Assembly (NCBI RefSeq): GCF_001293525.1 | Contig: NZ_BBYR01000093.1 | Location: 1-33,553 of the forward strand | From: Pseudideonella sakaiensis | GTDB lineage: Bacteria > Pseudomonadota > Gammaproteobacteria > Burkholderiales > Burkholderiaceae_C | Length of the DNA: 33,553 nt | Direction: 5' to 3' | Part shown: one piece after another, positions 7,016 to 14,901 of the stretch | How positions within the stretch are numbered: position 1 is the stretch's first letter | How the letters are laid out: every line of letters starts with the position of its first letter | Program-made: the position numbers and the translations under genes | The notes under the pieces: model-generated | What the model saw: the letters and a program-made list of their open reading frames with translations, nothing else | Database searches by the model: none | What the model was told of the DNA's origin: nothing

Positions 7016-8872
7016 ATGGCCGTCTACGAAACCCAGGGCTACAAGATGGACAACACCGGTCGGCGCGTCGTCGTCGACCCGGTCACGCGCATCGAGGGCC
7101 ACATGCGCTGCGAGGTCAACCTCGACGCCAACAACGTGATCCGCAACGCCGTGTCCACCGGCACCATGTGGCGCGGGCTCGAGGTGATCCTGAAGGGCCG
7201 CGATCCGCGCGACGCCTGGGCCTTCGTCGAGCGCATCTGCGGCGTGTGCACCGGCTGCCACGCGCTGACCTCGGTGCGCGCGGTCGAGGATGCGCTGGGC
7301 ATCACGATCCCGAAGAACGCCTACCTGATCCGCGAGATCATGGCCAAGACGCTGCAGGAGCACGACCACGCGGTCCACTTCTACCACCTGCACGCGCTGG
7401 ACTGGGTCGACGTGGTGTCGGCGCTGAAGGCCGACCCGAAGAAGACCAGCGAGCTGCAGCAGACGGTCTCGCCCAGCCACCCGATGTCCTCGCCGGGCTA
7501 CTTCCGCGACGTGCAGAACCGGCTGAAGAAGTTCGTCGAGAGCGGCCAGCTCGGCCCCTTCATGAACGGCTACTGGGGCAGCAAGGCCTACGTGCTGCCG
7601 CCCGAGGCCAACCTGATGGCCGTGACGCACTACCTCGAGGCGCTGGACCTGCAGAAGGAGTGGGTCAAGGTGCACACCATCTTCGGCGGCAAGAACCCGC
7701 ACCCGAACTACCTGGTGGGCGGCGTGCCCTGTGCGATCAACATCGACCGCGAGGGCGCGGCCGGTGCGCCGATCAACATGGAGCGCCTGAACTTCGTCGA
7801 GGCCCGCATCAAGGAGATGATCGAGTTCAACAACAACGTCTACATCCCCGACGTGCTGGCGATCGGCACGATCTACAAGCAGGCGGGCTGGCTGTACGGC
7901 GGCGGCCTGTCGGCCACCAACGTCAGCGACTACGGCACCTACGAGAAGGTGATGGGCGACCCGTCGACCCAGCAGCTGCCCGGCGGCGCCATCCTCGGCG
8001 GCGACTGGAGCAAGATCCACCCGATCGACCCGCGCGACCCGGAGCAGGTGCAGGAGTTCGTCGCGCACAGCTGGTACAAGTACGCCGACGAGTCCAAGGG
8101 CCTGCACCCCTGGGACGGCGTCACCGAGCCGAACTACGTGCTCGGCGACAAGACCAAGGGCTCGCGCACGCACATCCAGGAGATCGACGAGTCGGCCAAG
8201 TACTCGTGGATCAAGTCGCCGCGCTGGCGCGGCCACGCGATGGAGGTCGGGCCGCTGTCGCGCTACATCCTGGGCTATGCGCATGCGCTGCAGGGGCACA
8301 AGCACTGCCAGCGCGTGAAGGAGCAGGTCGACACCTCGGCGCGCATCATCAACAGCGACTTCCCGAAGGCGCTCGGCCTGCCGGAGACGCAGTACACCGT
8401 CAAGCAGCTGCTGCCCACCACCATCGGCCGCACGCTGGCGCGGGCGCTGGAGGCGCAGTACTGCGCCGAGATGATGCTGGACGACTTCAAGGAGCTGGTG
8501 GCCAACATCAAGGCGGGCGACACCGCGACCGCCAACGTCGACAAGTGGGACCCGAAGACCTGGCCGAAGGAGGCCAAGGGCGTCGGCACGGTGGCCGCGC
8601 CGCGCGGCATGCTGGGGCACTGGATCAAGATCAAGGACGGCCGCATCGAGAACTACCAGTGCGTCGTGCCGACCACCTGGAACGGCAGCCCGCGCGACAC
8701 CCGCAACCAGATCGGCGCCTTCGAGGCCAGCCTGATGAACACGCCGATGGTCAACCCGGAGCAGCCGGTGGAGATCCTGCGCACGCTGCACAGCTTCGAC
8801 CCCTGCCTCGCGTGCTCGACGCACGTGATGGGGCCGGACGGCGCCGAGCTCGCCACCGTGACGGTGCGCTGA
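7016..8872 (+). CDS. hoxG: Membrane-bound [NiFe]-hydrogenase large subunit (HoxG/HupL)
   Basis: 618 residues, the same length as R. eutropha HoxG. The ATG at 7016 follows a GAGGGAG ribosome-binding site. The Ni-Fe site cysteines are C75 and C78 ([10 protein letters not shown]) and C597 and C600 (DPCLACSTH), identical in number to the R. eutropha enzyme. RIEGHM (25-30) supplies the conserved second-sphere Glu region. After H603 there is a 15-residue tail starting VMGPDGAEL, which HoxM should remove once Ni is inserted. It catalyses H2 = 2 H+ + 2 e-. It sits 50 bases downstream of hoxK, with hoxZ next, forming the structural KGZ unit. No catalytic residue is missing. Confidence 0.97.
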   Translation: MAVYETQGYKMDNTGRRVVVDPVTRIEGHMRCEVNLDANNVIRNAVSTGTMWRGLEVILKGRDPRDAWAFVERICGVCTGCHALTSVRAVEDALGITIPKNAYLIREIMAKTLQEHDHAVHFYHLHALDWVDVVSALKADPKKTSELQQTVSPSHPMSSPGYFRDVQNRLKKFVESGQLGPFMNGYWGSKAYVLPPEANLMAVTHYLEALDLQKEWVKVHTIFGGKNPHPNYLVGGVPCAINIDREGAAGAPINMERLNFVEARIKEMIEFNNNVYIPDVLAIGTIYKQAGWLYGGGLSATNVSDYGTYEKVMGDPSTQQLPGGAILGGDWSKIHPIDPRDPEQVQEFVAHSWYKYADESKGLHPWDGVTEPNYVLGDKTKGSRTHIQEIDESAKYSWIKSPRWRGHAMEVGPLSRYILGYAHALQGHKHCQRVKEQVDTSARIINSDFPKALGLPETQYTVKQLLPTTIGRTLARALEAQYCAEMMLDDFKELVANIKAGDTATANVDKWDPKTWPKEAKGVGTVAAPRGMLGHWIKIKDGRIENYQCVVPTTWNGSPRDTRNQIGAFEASLMNTPMVNPEQPVEILRTLHSFDPCLACSTHVMGPDGAELATVTVR

Positions 8873-8909
8873 GCGCGCGCCCCCGCCCCCGCCCACGAGG
8901 AGACACGCC

Positions 8910-9650
8910 ATGTCCGTCCTGCCGTCCGCCGGGTCCGGCCCCCGGCTCAGCGACCCCGAGCTCGAGGCGCGCGAGATCGCCAGCGCGCGCTCGATCCGCT
9001 CGGTCTACGTCTACGAGGCCCCGGTGCGCCTGTGGCACTGGGTCAATGCCCTGGCCATCGTGGTGCTCTGCGTCACCGGCTACTTCATCGGCTCGCCGCT
9101 GCCGACCCAGCCCGGCGAGGCCAGCGCGAACTTCCTGATGGGCTACATCCGCTTCGCCCACTTCGCCGCCGCCTACGTGTTCGCGGTCGGCCTGCTGGCG
9201 CGCATCTACTGGGCGCTGGTCGGCAACCACCATGCACGCGAGCTGTTCACCGTGCCGGTGTTCAGCCGCGACTACTGGCGCGAGTGCCTGGGCATGCTGC
9301 GCTGGTACGCCTTCGTGAGCGACCGGCCGGGCCGCTACGTCGGGCACAACCCGCTGGCGCGCTTCGCGATGTTCTTCGTGTTCGTGCTGAACGCGGTGTT
9401 CCTGATGTTCACCGGCTTCGCGATGTACGGCGAGGGCCTGGGCGCGGGCTCCTGGGCGGACCGCCTGTTCGGCTGGGTGATCCCGGTGCTCGGCCAGTCG
9501 CAGGACGTGCACACCTGGCACCACCTGTCGATGTGGGTGATGGTGGCCTTCGTGATCGTGCACGTCTATGCGGCGATCCGCGAGGACATCATGGGCCGGC
9601 AGAGCATCGTCAGCACGATGGTCAGCGGCCACCGCACCTTCAAGGACTGA
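8910..9650 (+). CDS. hoxZ: Hydrogenase di-heme cytochrome b subunit (HoxZ/HupC)
   Basis: 246 residues with a GAGGAG ribosome-binding site (8897-8902) 7 bases before the ATG. Four membrane spans are clear at about 43-60, 79-102, 150-173 and 203-223. Histidines in or at the ends of these spans (H43, H84, H201, H204/H205, H218) are the candidate heme b ligands of this Ni/Fe-hydrogenase cytochrome b family. The protein anchors HoxKG to the cytoplasmic membrane and passes electrons to the quinone pool, and in R. eutropha also stabilises the complex. The gene is followed after 20 bases by the HigA-like gene rather than directly by hoxM. Confidence 0.95.
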   Translation: MSVLPSAGSGPRLSDPELEAREIASARSIRSVYVYEAPVRLWHWVNALAIVVLCVTGYFIGSPLPTQPGEASANFLMGYIRFAHFAAAYVFAVGLLARIYWALVGNHHARELFTVPVFSRDYWRECLGMLRWYAFVSDRPGRYVGHNPLARFAMFFVFVLNAVFLMFTGFAMYGEGLGAGSWADRLFGWVIPVLGQSQDVHTWHHLSMWVMVAFVIVHVYAAIREDIMGRQSIVSTMVSGHRTFKD

Positions 9651-9670
9651 CGCGCGCCGCCGGCCCCGCC

Positions 9671-10141
9671 ATGCCCCGCTCCCCCCTCCCGCGCCCGCCG
9701 GGCGTGCCGCTGCGGCTGCCGCAGCACCCGGGCCGCTTCCTGCAGCGCCAGTGCCTGGCGCCGCTGGGCCTGACGCAGACCGAGGCCGCGCGCGTGCTCG
9801 GCATCTCGCGCCGGCGCGTCAACGAGATCGTGCAGGGCCACCGCGGCATCAGCCCGGACACCGCGATCCGCTGCGCGCTCGCCTTCGGCGTCGGCGCCGA
9901 GTTCTGGCTCGGCCTGCAGTCGGCCTGGGACGTGTACCACGGCTGGCAGCGGCTGCGGCGCGTCGCGCTGCGCGGCCAGCGGCCGCTCGCGGGCCAGGGC
10001 CTGGCCGGCCTGTCGGTGCTGCCGGCCGCGCCCGACGAGGCGCCGCGGCCGGTCGCGGCCGGCAGCCCCGCGGCGCGCTACCCGGCGCATGCACCGCTCG
10101 CCGCCCCCCGCGCCGGTGCCTTCGCGGCCGGCGTCCACTGA
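9671..10141 (+). CDS. Orphan HigA/XRE-family antitoxin-like DNA-binding protein
   Basis: 156 residues. Residues about 18-95 match the HigA addiction-module antidote pattern: HPG...L.PLGLTQTEAARVL, then helix-turn-helix residues GISRRRVNEIVQGHRGIS, then TAIRCALAFG and EFWLGLQ. The C-terminal 55 or so residues are Pro/Ala/Arg-rich and probably disordered, longer than ordinary HigA. There is no HigB-type toxin gene on either side; the neighbours are hoxZ (20 bases upstream) and hoxM (about 20 bases downstream). It is therefore likely a solitary regulator carried in the operon, perhaps autoregulating or controlling hox genes, or a relic of a toxin-antitoxin pair. The ATG has no strong ribosome-binding site, so coupling to hoxZ translation is likely. 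Confidence 0.8.
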   Translation: MPRSPLPRPPGVPLRLPQHPGRFLQRQCLAPLGLTQTEAARVLGISRRRVNEIVQGHRGISPDTAIRCALAFGVGAEFWLGLQSAWDVYHGWQRLRRVALRGQRPLAGQGLAGLSVLPAAPDEAPRPVAAGSPAARYPAHAPLAAPRAGAFAAGVH

Positions 10142-10162
10142 TTCACCCGCCTTGTGACCGCC

Positions 10163-10825
10163 ATGCGCGAAGCTGCGTCCGATCCCGGCTGCCACCCTCC
10201 CGGTGGCAGCGACCCCGTTCCCGGCCCGGTGGTGGTGCTGGGCATCGGCAACGTGCTCTGGGCCGACGAGGGCTTCGGCGTGCGCTGCGTCGAGGCGCTG
10301 CAGCAGCGCCACGAGCTGCCCGACGACGTGCAGCTGATCGACGGCGGCACCCAGGGCCTGTACCTGATCCAGCACGTCCAGGCCGCCGGCAGCCTGCTGA
10401 TCTTCGATGCGATCGACTACGGCCTCGCGCCGGGCACGCTCAAGGTGGTGGAGGACGACGAGGTGCCGCGCTTCCTCGGCGCGAAGAAGATGAGCCTGCA
10501 CCAGACCGGCTTCCAGGAGGTGCTGATGCTGGCCCGCCTGACCGGGCGCTACCCGGCGCGGGTGGTGCTGGTCGGCTGCCAGCCCGAGGAGCTCGAGGAC
10601 TACGGCGGCAGCCTGCGCCCGGTCGTCAAGGCGGCGCTGGAGGAGGCGCTGGCGCTGGGCGTGCAGCGGCTGCGCGACTGGGGCGTGGACGTGCGCCCGC
10701 GCGCCCGCCCGCTGCCCGGCGACGAGGCCGTCACGCTGCCTTCGCTGGAGATGGCGCGCTACGAGGCGCTGCGGCCCGACGCGGACAGCGCCTGCCGCGT
10801 CGGCGACGAGCGCTTCCTGCGCTGA
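10163..10825 (+). CDS. hoxM: Hydrogenase maturation endopeptidase (HoxM/HupD)
   Basis: 220 residues from the ATG at 10163 (a GTG at 10154 would add three). The HybD/HupD protease core starts at VVVLGIGNVLWADEGFGV. The three nickel-sensing ligands of the family are visible: E36 (WADEGFG), an Asp in FDAID (D82 or D85) and H113 (SLHQTGF). It clips the HoxG C-terminal tail after H603 when Ni is in place. Relatives begin almost at the LGIGN motif, so the first 22 residues are probably an extension or not translated; a run of GTG codons at 10229 offers an alternative start. A strong hairpin (10188-10210) lies in that doubtful N-terminal part. The C-terminus extends about 35 residues beyond the core. 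Confidence 0.93.
   Translation: MREAASDPGCHPPGGSDPVPGPVVVLGIGNVLWADEGFGVRCVEALQQRHELPDDVQLIDGGTQGLYLIQHVQAAGSLLIFDAIDYGLAPGTLKVVEDDEVPRFLGAKKMSLHQTGFQEVLMLARLTGRYPARVVLVGCQPEELEDYGGSLRPVVKAALEEALALGVQRLRDWGVDVRPRARPLPGDEAVTLPSLEMARYEALRPDADSACRVGDERFLR
10188..10210 (+). promoter_or_regulatory. Strong RNA hairpin at the hoxM 5' end
   Basis: GCTGCCACC (10188-10196) and GGTGGCAGC (10202-10210) form a perfect 9-bp stem with a CTCCC loop. If hoxM starts at the GTG codons near 10229, this lies in its leader and could limit translation, mark an mRNA processing site, or stabilise the hoxKGZ transcript. If hoxM starts at 10163 it lies within the first codons. No U-tract follows, so it is not a classical terminator. 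Confidence 0.45.
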
Positions 10826-10841
10826 CCGCGAGGCTGCTTCC

Positions 10842-11243
10842 ATGTGCATCGGACTGCCCATGACCGTCGTCGCCGTCGAGCCCGGCCGCGCGCACTGCCG
10901 CTGGCGCGGCGAGGAGCGCCGGGTCGACACTGTGCTGGTCGGCGACTGCGCGGTCGGCGACCGGCTGCTGGTCTTCCTCGACAGTGCGCGCGAGCGCCTC
11001 GACGAGGCGCGCGCGGCCGAGATCGATGCCACGCTGGCGCTGGTGGCGCAGGCCCAGGCCGGCCTGCTCGACGCGGCGGGCGGCGCGGCCGCGGCCTTCG
11101 ACGCCTTCCCGCTGCCCTCGGCGCTGGACGCCGCCGACCTGGCCGCCTTCGCGGGCCGCCCGGCCGCCGTGCGCGGCCCCGCCGGTGCATCCCCCATGCC
11201 GGCCCCCATCCCAGCCCCCATCCCTTCGCGGAGCCCCGAATGA
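10842..11243 (+). CDS. hoxL: HypC-family hydrogenase accessory chaperone HoxL/HupF
   Basis: 133 residues beginning MCIGLPMTVV. The essential C2 is the residue that in HypC/HoxL binds the Fe(CN)2CO precursor. The beta-barrel core (to about residue 55) is followed by a helical segment and a Pro/Ala-rich tail (about 115-133, with PAPIPAPIPS), making it longer than HypC (about 80 residues), as is usual for HupF. In R. eutropha HoxL works with HoxV to carry the iron-ligand unit to the HoxG precursor. It lies 16 bases after hoxM, and its stop overlaps the hoxO start by ATGA. Confidence 0.93.
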   Translation: MCIGLPMTVVAVEPGRAHCRWRGEERRVDTVLVGDCAVGDRLLVFLDSARERLDEARAAEIDATLALVAQAQAGLLDAAGGAAAAFDAFPLPSALDAADLAAFAGRPAAVRGPAGASPMPAPIPAPIPSRSPE

Positions 11244-11734
11244 GCGCCCCTGCCGAACTGGCCGAGTACATCTCCACCGTCAAGCCGCCGGCCGCCGACG
11301 CCGTGCACCCGCTGCTGCAGCGCCTCGTCGACGCCTTCGGCGCGGCCTGGGTCGATGCCGGCAACGTCGACGCCTGGATCGCCGGCGGCGGCGACCGCGT
11401 GCTGCTGTTTGCCGGCGACCCGGTGCGCTTCCCCGAGGGCCTGGACGTGGCGGTCGTGCTGCCGGAGCTGCAGGCCTGCTACCCGGGGCGCTTCGTCATC
11501 GGCGTGGCGCGCCGGCCCGGCGACGAGGCGCTCGCGCGGCGCTTCGGCTCGCAGCGCTGGCCCAGCCTGATGTTCTTCCGCGATGGCCAGTACGTGACGG
11601 TGCTGCCCGGCATGCACGACTGGACGGACTTCGTCGCCGAGGTGGGGCGCGCGCTGGCGCTGCCGCCGGGCCGTGCGCCGACGGTCGGCATTCCGGTCGT
11701 CGCCGCCGGCGCCGCTGCCCCGGGCTGCCACTGA
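11240..11734 (+). CDS. hoxO: Thioredoxin-fold hydrogenase small-subunit chaperone HoxO/HupG (HyaE family)
   Basis: 164 residues; the ATG at 11240 overlaps the hoxL stop (ATGA). The sequence follows the HyaE/HupG thioredoxin-like fold: a core with strands such as DRVLLFAGDP (about 53-62) and RFVIGVARRPGDEALA, then WPSLMFFRDGQYVTVLPG. The redox CxxC of true thioredoxins is absent, as in the family. Known partners bind the Tat signal region of the HoxK/HyaA precursor to hold it back until assembly is complete. It is followed after 54 bases by hoxQ, with which it works in R. eutropha. Confidence 0.9.
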   Translation: MSAPAELAEYISTVKPPAADAVHPLLQRLVDAFGAAWVDAGNVDAWIAGGGDRVLLFAGDPVRFPEGLDVAVVLPELQACYPGRFVIGVARRPGDEALARRFGSQRWPSLMFFRDGQYVTVLPGMHDWTDFVAEVGRALALPPGRAPTVGIPVVAAGAAAPGCH

Positions 11735-11788
11735 CGCGACCGCCCGGCCCACGCTCTCCCCACACCCCCTCGACCCAGGCGCCTGCCC

Positions 11789-12682
11789 ATGAAAGACTTC
11801 CCGATCCCCGTGGTGGCCCTCGGCCCCGGCAGCCAGCCCGACGACGATGGCCTGGACGTGCTGGCGATGCCGCAGGGCATGGCCACCTTCCGCGGGCCGA
11901 GCCTGCCCGAGCCCGAGGAGGTCGCCGGCCGCGCCGGCGCCCACCGCGTGCTGCGCGAGGCGCTGCAGGCGCTGGAGGTGGTGCGCCACGTCGGCGGCAG
12001 CCGCGAGGTCGGCCTGCAGGGGCTGGCGCCGGACGAGCTGGCGCTGGTGAACCAGGTGCTGGGGGAGGGCGAGGTCAGCGCGCGCATCTCCGACCGGCTG
12101 GAGGACGACGCGGTGGCCGCCGAGGGGCGCGAGTGGCGGATCCAGGAATCGGTGTTCGCCGGGGTCTGGCGCGTGCTCGGCTTCGAGGACGGCCGGCCGG
12201 TGAGCGACCACCTGGAGATCGGCCGCATCCCGGTGGCACTGCTGGCCGCCGCGCGCGCCGACGTGGCCGGCCGCGCGCTGCCGCCGGCGCCCGAGCCGCT
12301 GCCGCCCGGCGTGATGAACGCGCCGATGCTGCTGACCGAGATCGAGGACCAGTGGTGCCGCTGGCAGCCCGGCGCCCCGGCCCACGTGGTCAACCTGACG
12401 CTGCTGCCGATGGCCGCGCCGGACATCGCCTTCCTCGACCACCAGCTCGGCACCGGCCGGGTGCTGGTGCTGTCGCGCGGCTACGGCAACTGCCGCATCA
12501 CCGACACCCGGCGGCCGCACACCTGGCGCGTCGTCTACTACAACTCGCAGGACACGGTGATCCTCAACACCGTCGAGGTGATCGACGTGCCCGAGGTGGC
12601 CTGTGCCGCGGTGGTCGACCTGCACGACTCGCACGAGCGCCTGCTCGAGGTGCTGCAGTGGGTCGAGGGGGGGGCGCGATGA
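11789..12682 (+). CDS. hoxQ: Hydrogenase expression/assembly protein HoxQ/HupH
   Basis: 297 residues of the HupH family. Recognisable stretches include LAMPQGMATFRGPSLPE (about 28-44), the DELALVNQVLGEGEVSA block (about 81-97), ESVFAGVWRVL (about 120-130) and a C-terminal segment with LSRGYGNCRITDT and HTWRVVYYNSQD. HupH-like proteins with HoxO protect the small-subunit precursor and assist Fe-S cluster assembly in the cytoplasm before Tat export. The gene starts 54 bases after hoxO, and its TGA overlaps the hoxR ATG (ATGA), giving tight coupling. Length is close to relatives (about 280). Confidence 0.93.
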   Translation: MKDFPIPVVALGPGSQPDDDGLDVLAMPQGMATFRGPSLPEPEEVAGRAGAHRVLREALQALEVVRHVGGSREVGLQGLAPDELALVNQVLGEGEVSARISDRLEDDAVAAEGREWRIQESVFAGVWRVLGFEDGRPVSDHLEIGRIPVALLAAARADVAGRALPPAPEPLPPGVMNAPMLLTEIEDQWCRWQPGAPAHVVNLTLLPMAAPDIAFLDHQLGTGRVLVLSRGYGNCRITDTRRPHTWRVVYYNSQDTVILNTVEVIDVPEVACAAVVDLHDSHERLLEVLQWVEGGAR

Positions 12683-12897
12683 GCTTCGAGGGCAGCTACC
12701 TCGGCGACGCGGCCCGGCTCGCGCCGGAGGCCCGGCTGGAGTGCAAGATCTGCTGGCAGGTCTACGACCCCGCGCTCGGCGACCCGGTCTGGCAGATCCC
12801 GCCGGGCACGCCCTTCAGCGCGCTGCCGCCCCACTGGCGTTGCCCCCGCTGCGACGGCGACGCCGACCAGTTCATGGTGCTGGAGCGTGGGGCATGA
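12679..12897 (+). CDS. hoxR: Rubredoxin-like protein HoxR/HupI
   Basis: 72 residues; the ATG at 12679 overlaps the hoxQ stop. The four cysteines of an Fe(Cys)4 site lie in CKIC (C22, C25) and CPRC (C55, C58), with rubredoxin residues YDP (29-31), PPGTPF (41-46) and LPPHWRCP between. In R. eutropha HoxR supports assembly or redox tuning of the small-subunit Fe-S clusters under aerobic conditions, which fits the six-cysteine HoxK. The TGA stop at 12895-12897 overlaps an ATG (12894) that opens only a seven-residue frame. Confidence 0.95.
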   Translation: MSFEGSYLGDAARLAPEARLECKICWQVYDPALGDPVWQIPPGTPFSALPPHWRCPRCDGDADQFMVLERGA

Positions 12898-12913
12898 GCG
12901 GAGGGGTCGTCCC

Positions 12914-13729
12914 GTGAGACATCCTGGGCCCACCTCCCTGGCTGGCGGCCCGGAGGGCGCGTGGCGGCGGGCGGGGCGCGGTGGCTTCCCGACGACCCCG
13001 GCGAGCCGCGCCGCGGCGGCGACGCGGCTCGAGCGCCGCGTCGCCGCGCTGCAGCGCAGCTTCGAGCACGTGCAGCGCACGCGCATGGCGGGGCTGCCGC
13101 TGCTCAACCCGCGGCTGCACGTGGAACCGGTGGGCTTCGAGCCGGGGCTGCCGCCAGCGGAGGCCGACCCGGCGACGGGCGCGGCCTTGCCGCCGCTCGC
13201 GCTGCCGCATGCGCTGGGGGTGCTGATCACGCCGTGGTTCATGAACCTGATCTGGCTGCCCCTGCCGGACGAGTCCGGGCCCGCCGCCGCCGCCACGGCC
13301 GACGCCTGGGCCGTGGGCGACTGCCGCCGGCTGACGGTCGGGCCCGAATGCTTCGAGTTCATCGGCGCCCACGCCGACGAGCTCGGGCCCTACGGCCTGT
13401 GCTCGCTGTTCTCGCCGATGGCCGAGTTCGGCAGCCAGGCGGTCGCGCGGGCCACGGCCCAGGCGGTGCTCGCGGCGCTGCGAGCGCCCGCCGCGGCGCC
13501 GGACGCGGCCGCCGCGGTGGGCTGGGCGCGGCCCCCGGTGGCGCTGCCGCCGTCCGAGCCGGAACGGGCGGCGGCGCTGGCGCAGACGCCGACTTCGACT
13601 TCGACTTCGACTTCGACGCCGACCCCGGCGCCGGCGCCGGCGCCGGCGCCGGCTGCGGGGGCGGGCGCGGACCGCCGCGGCTTCCTGTTCGGGCGCGGCG
13701 CGCTGGCCGCGCGAGGTCGCGGCGCATGA
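12914..13729 (+). CDS. hoxT: Hydrogenase assembly chaperone HoxT/HupJ (HybE family)
   Basis: 271 residues from the GTG at 12914, which has a strong GGAGGGG site (12900-12906) 7 bases away. An in-frame GTG at 12887 would overlap hoxR. The HybE core has MAGLPLLNPRLHVEPVGF (about 57-74), LGVLITPWFMNLIWLPLP (about 99-116) and GPYGLCSLFSPMAEFG (about 159-174). A low-complexity Thr-Ser/Pro-Ala linker (about 227-247) then leads to a terminal RRGFLFGRGAL motif, which resembles a twin-Arg or small-subunit-binding motif and is common in HupJ proteins. HybE-like chaperones bind Tat hydrogenase precursors and proofread export; HoxT also helps the O2-tolerant small subunit. The odd junction with hoxR is described as a finding. 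Confidence 0.9.
   Translation: MRHPGPTSLAGGPEGAWRRAGRGGFPTTPASRAAAATRLERRVAALQRSFEHVQRTRMAGLPLLNPRLHVEPVGFEPGLPPAEADPATGAALPPLALPHALGVLITPWFMNLIWLPLPDESGPAAAATADAWAVGDCRRLTVGPECFEFIGAHADELGPYGLCSLFSPMAEFGSQAVARATAQAVLAALRAPAAAPDAAAAVGWARPPVALPPSEPERAAALAQTPTSTSTSTSTPTPAPAPAPAPAAGAGADRRGFLFGRGALAARGRGA
13592..13654 (+). repeat. Hexanucleotide tandem repeats in hoxT linker
   Basis: Four copies of ACTTCG (13592-13615) are followed by about four and a half copies of CCGGCG, ending near 13654. All keep frame and encode alternating Thr-Ser and then Pro-Ala dipeptides. Because the unit is 6 bases, slippage would lengthen or shorten the linker without shifting frame. Confidence 0.8.
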
Positions 13730-14901
13730 GGTCCGTCGACCCCGACACCGGCGGGAACGCCGCGCCCGTCGGTCCCGCCGGTCCCGTCGGTCCGGCCGGG
13801 CCCGCCGTGCTGCCGGTCGACCGGCTCTGGCTGGCGACCGGGTCGGCGACCCCGGCGGTGCGGCGCGAGCGGGGGCTGGACCTCGCGGCGCTGCTGGCCG
13901 GCCGCCCGGCGCAGGAGCACGCGCGGCGCGTGGCGGCGCTGCATGCGCTGTGCGGCGCGGCGCATGGCCTCGCGGCCACGCTGGCGCTCGACGCGGCCCG
14001 CGGCGCGCCCCGCGCCGCCTCGGCCGACGAGCGCCAGGCCCTGCGCCGGGCCACGGCGCGCGAGCAGGTGCGCCGGCTGCTGCTGGACTGGCCGGCGCAG
14101 CGCCCGGCCGGCGCGGCCGCGACGGCCGCGGCGCGCGAGGCACTGGGCGCGATGCCGGCGTGGACGGACGGCGCCGGCGCCGCGCCTTGGGCCGACTGGC
14201 TGCAGCGCCGCCTGCTGCGCATGCCGGCGGCCGCGTGGCTGCGCTGCGCCGCGCAGGGAGGCGAGGATTGGCTCGCCGCGTGGTGCGAGGGCGGCGAGTC
14301 GCCGGTGGCGGCCTGGCTGGCCGCCGCCCGCGCCCAGGCCGCGCGGCTGCGGCAGCCGGTGCGCGCCTGGCTGCCCGACGAGGCCGCCGCCGCCGACTGG
14401 GGCCGCGCGCTGGGCGCCGCTGCCGAGGCGTCGGCGCCGGTCATGGACGCGGGCGGGCCGACGGAGACCGGCCCGTGGACCCGCCGCGCCGACCCGCTGC
14501 GCGACGCGCACGACAATGCCTGGATGCGCCTCATCGCCCGCCTGCGCGACGCGGTCCAGCTGGCCCTCGACGAGGATGGCCGCTGGCTGGCCAGCGGCAG
14601 CGTGGCGCTCGGCCGCGGCCAGGGCCTGGCCTGGGTCGAGATGGCGCGCGGCGTGCTGTGGCATGCGGTCGGCCTGGCGCCGGGCGCCGACGGGCAGGAA
14701 CGCATCGCCTGGGCCCGCCTGGTCGCGCCGACCGACTGGAACTTCCACCCGCGGGGCCCGGTGGCCGCGCTGCTGGCCCGCCTGCCCGCGGGCCCGGTGG
14801 CGCCGCGCAGCCGCGCCGACTGGGCCGTGCTCGCCTACGACGCCTGCGTGCCCACGCACTGGGCCGCGGCGGCCGCGCCGCGGGAGCCGGCCCATGCATG
14901 A
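13726..14901 (+). CDS. hoxV: Hydrogenase assembly scaffold HoxV/HupK (degenerate large-subunit homologue)
   Basis: 391 residues; the ATG at 13726 overlaps the hoxT stop (ATGA). HupK proteins are degenerate relatives of the large subunit. Here ALHALCGAAHGL stands where HoxG has [24 protein letters not shown] matches the large-subunit [10 protein letters not shown] region, and YDACVPTHW stands where HoxG has DPCLACSTH. Each pair of metal cysteines is thus reduced to a single Cys, and there is no cleavable tail. In R. eutropha HoxV acts with HoxL as a transient carrier of the Fe(CN)2CO unit. The N-terminus (about 10-28) is a Gly/Pro/Ala/Val-rich stretch. Its end overlaps hypA by 8 bases. Confidence 0.88.
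   Translation: MRSVDPDTGGNAAPVGPAGPVGPAGPAVLPVDRLWLATGSATPAVRRERGLDLAALLAGRPAQEHARRVAALHALCGAAHGLAATLALDAARGAPRAASADERQALRRATAREQVRRLLLDWPAQRPAGAAATAAAREALGAMPAWTDGAGAAPWADWLQRRLLRMPAAAWLRCAAQGGEDWLAAWCEGGESPVAAWLAAARAQAARLRQPVRAWLPDEAAAADWGRALGAAAEASAPVMDAGGPTETGPWTRRADPLRDAHDNAWMRLIARLRDAVQLALDEDGRWLASGSVALGRGQGLAWVEMARGVLWHAVGLAPGADGQERIAWARLVAPTDWNFHPRGPVAALLARLPAGPVAPRSRADWAVLAYDACVPTHWAAAAAPREPAHA

Noticed and set aside
9651-10162. A HigB toxin partner for the HigA-like gene
   Set aside because: The only space on either side is about 20 bases, and no RelE/HigB-like frame exists on either strand.
9566-12634. Very long minus-strand open frame opposite the hox maturation genes
   Set aside because: In such GC-rich DNA stop codons are rare on the other strand. 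The translation is Arg/Ala/His/Gln-rich low complexity, while the plus strand encodes recognisable families throughout.
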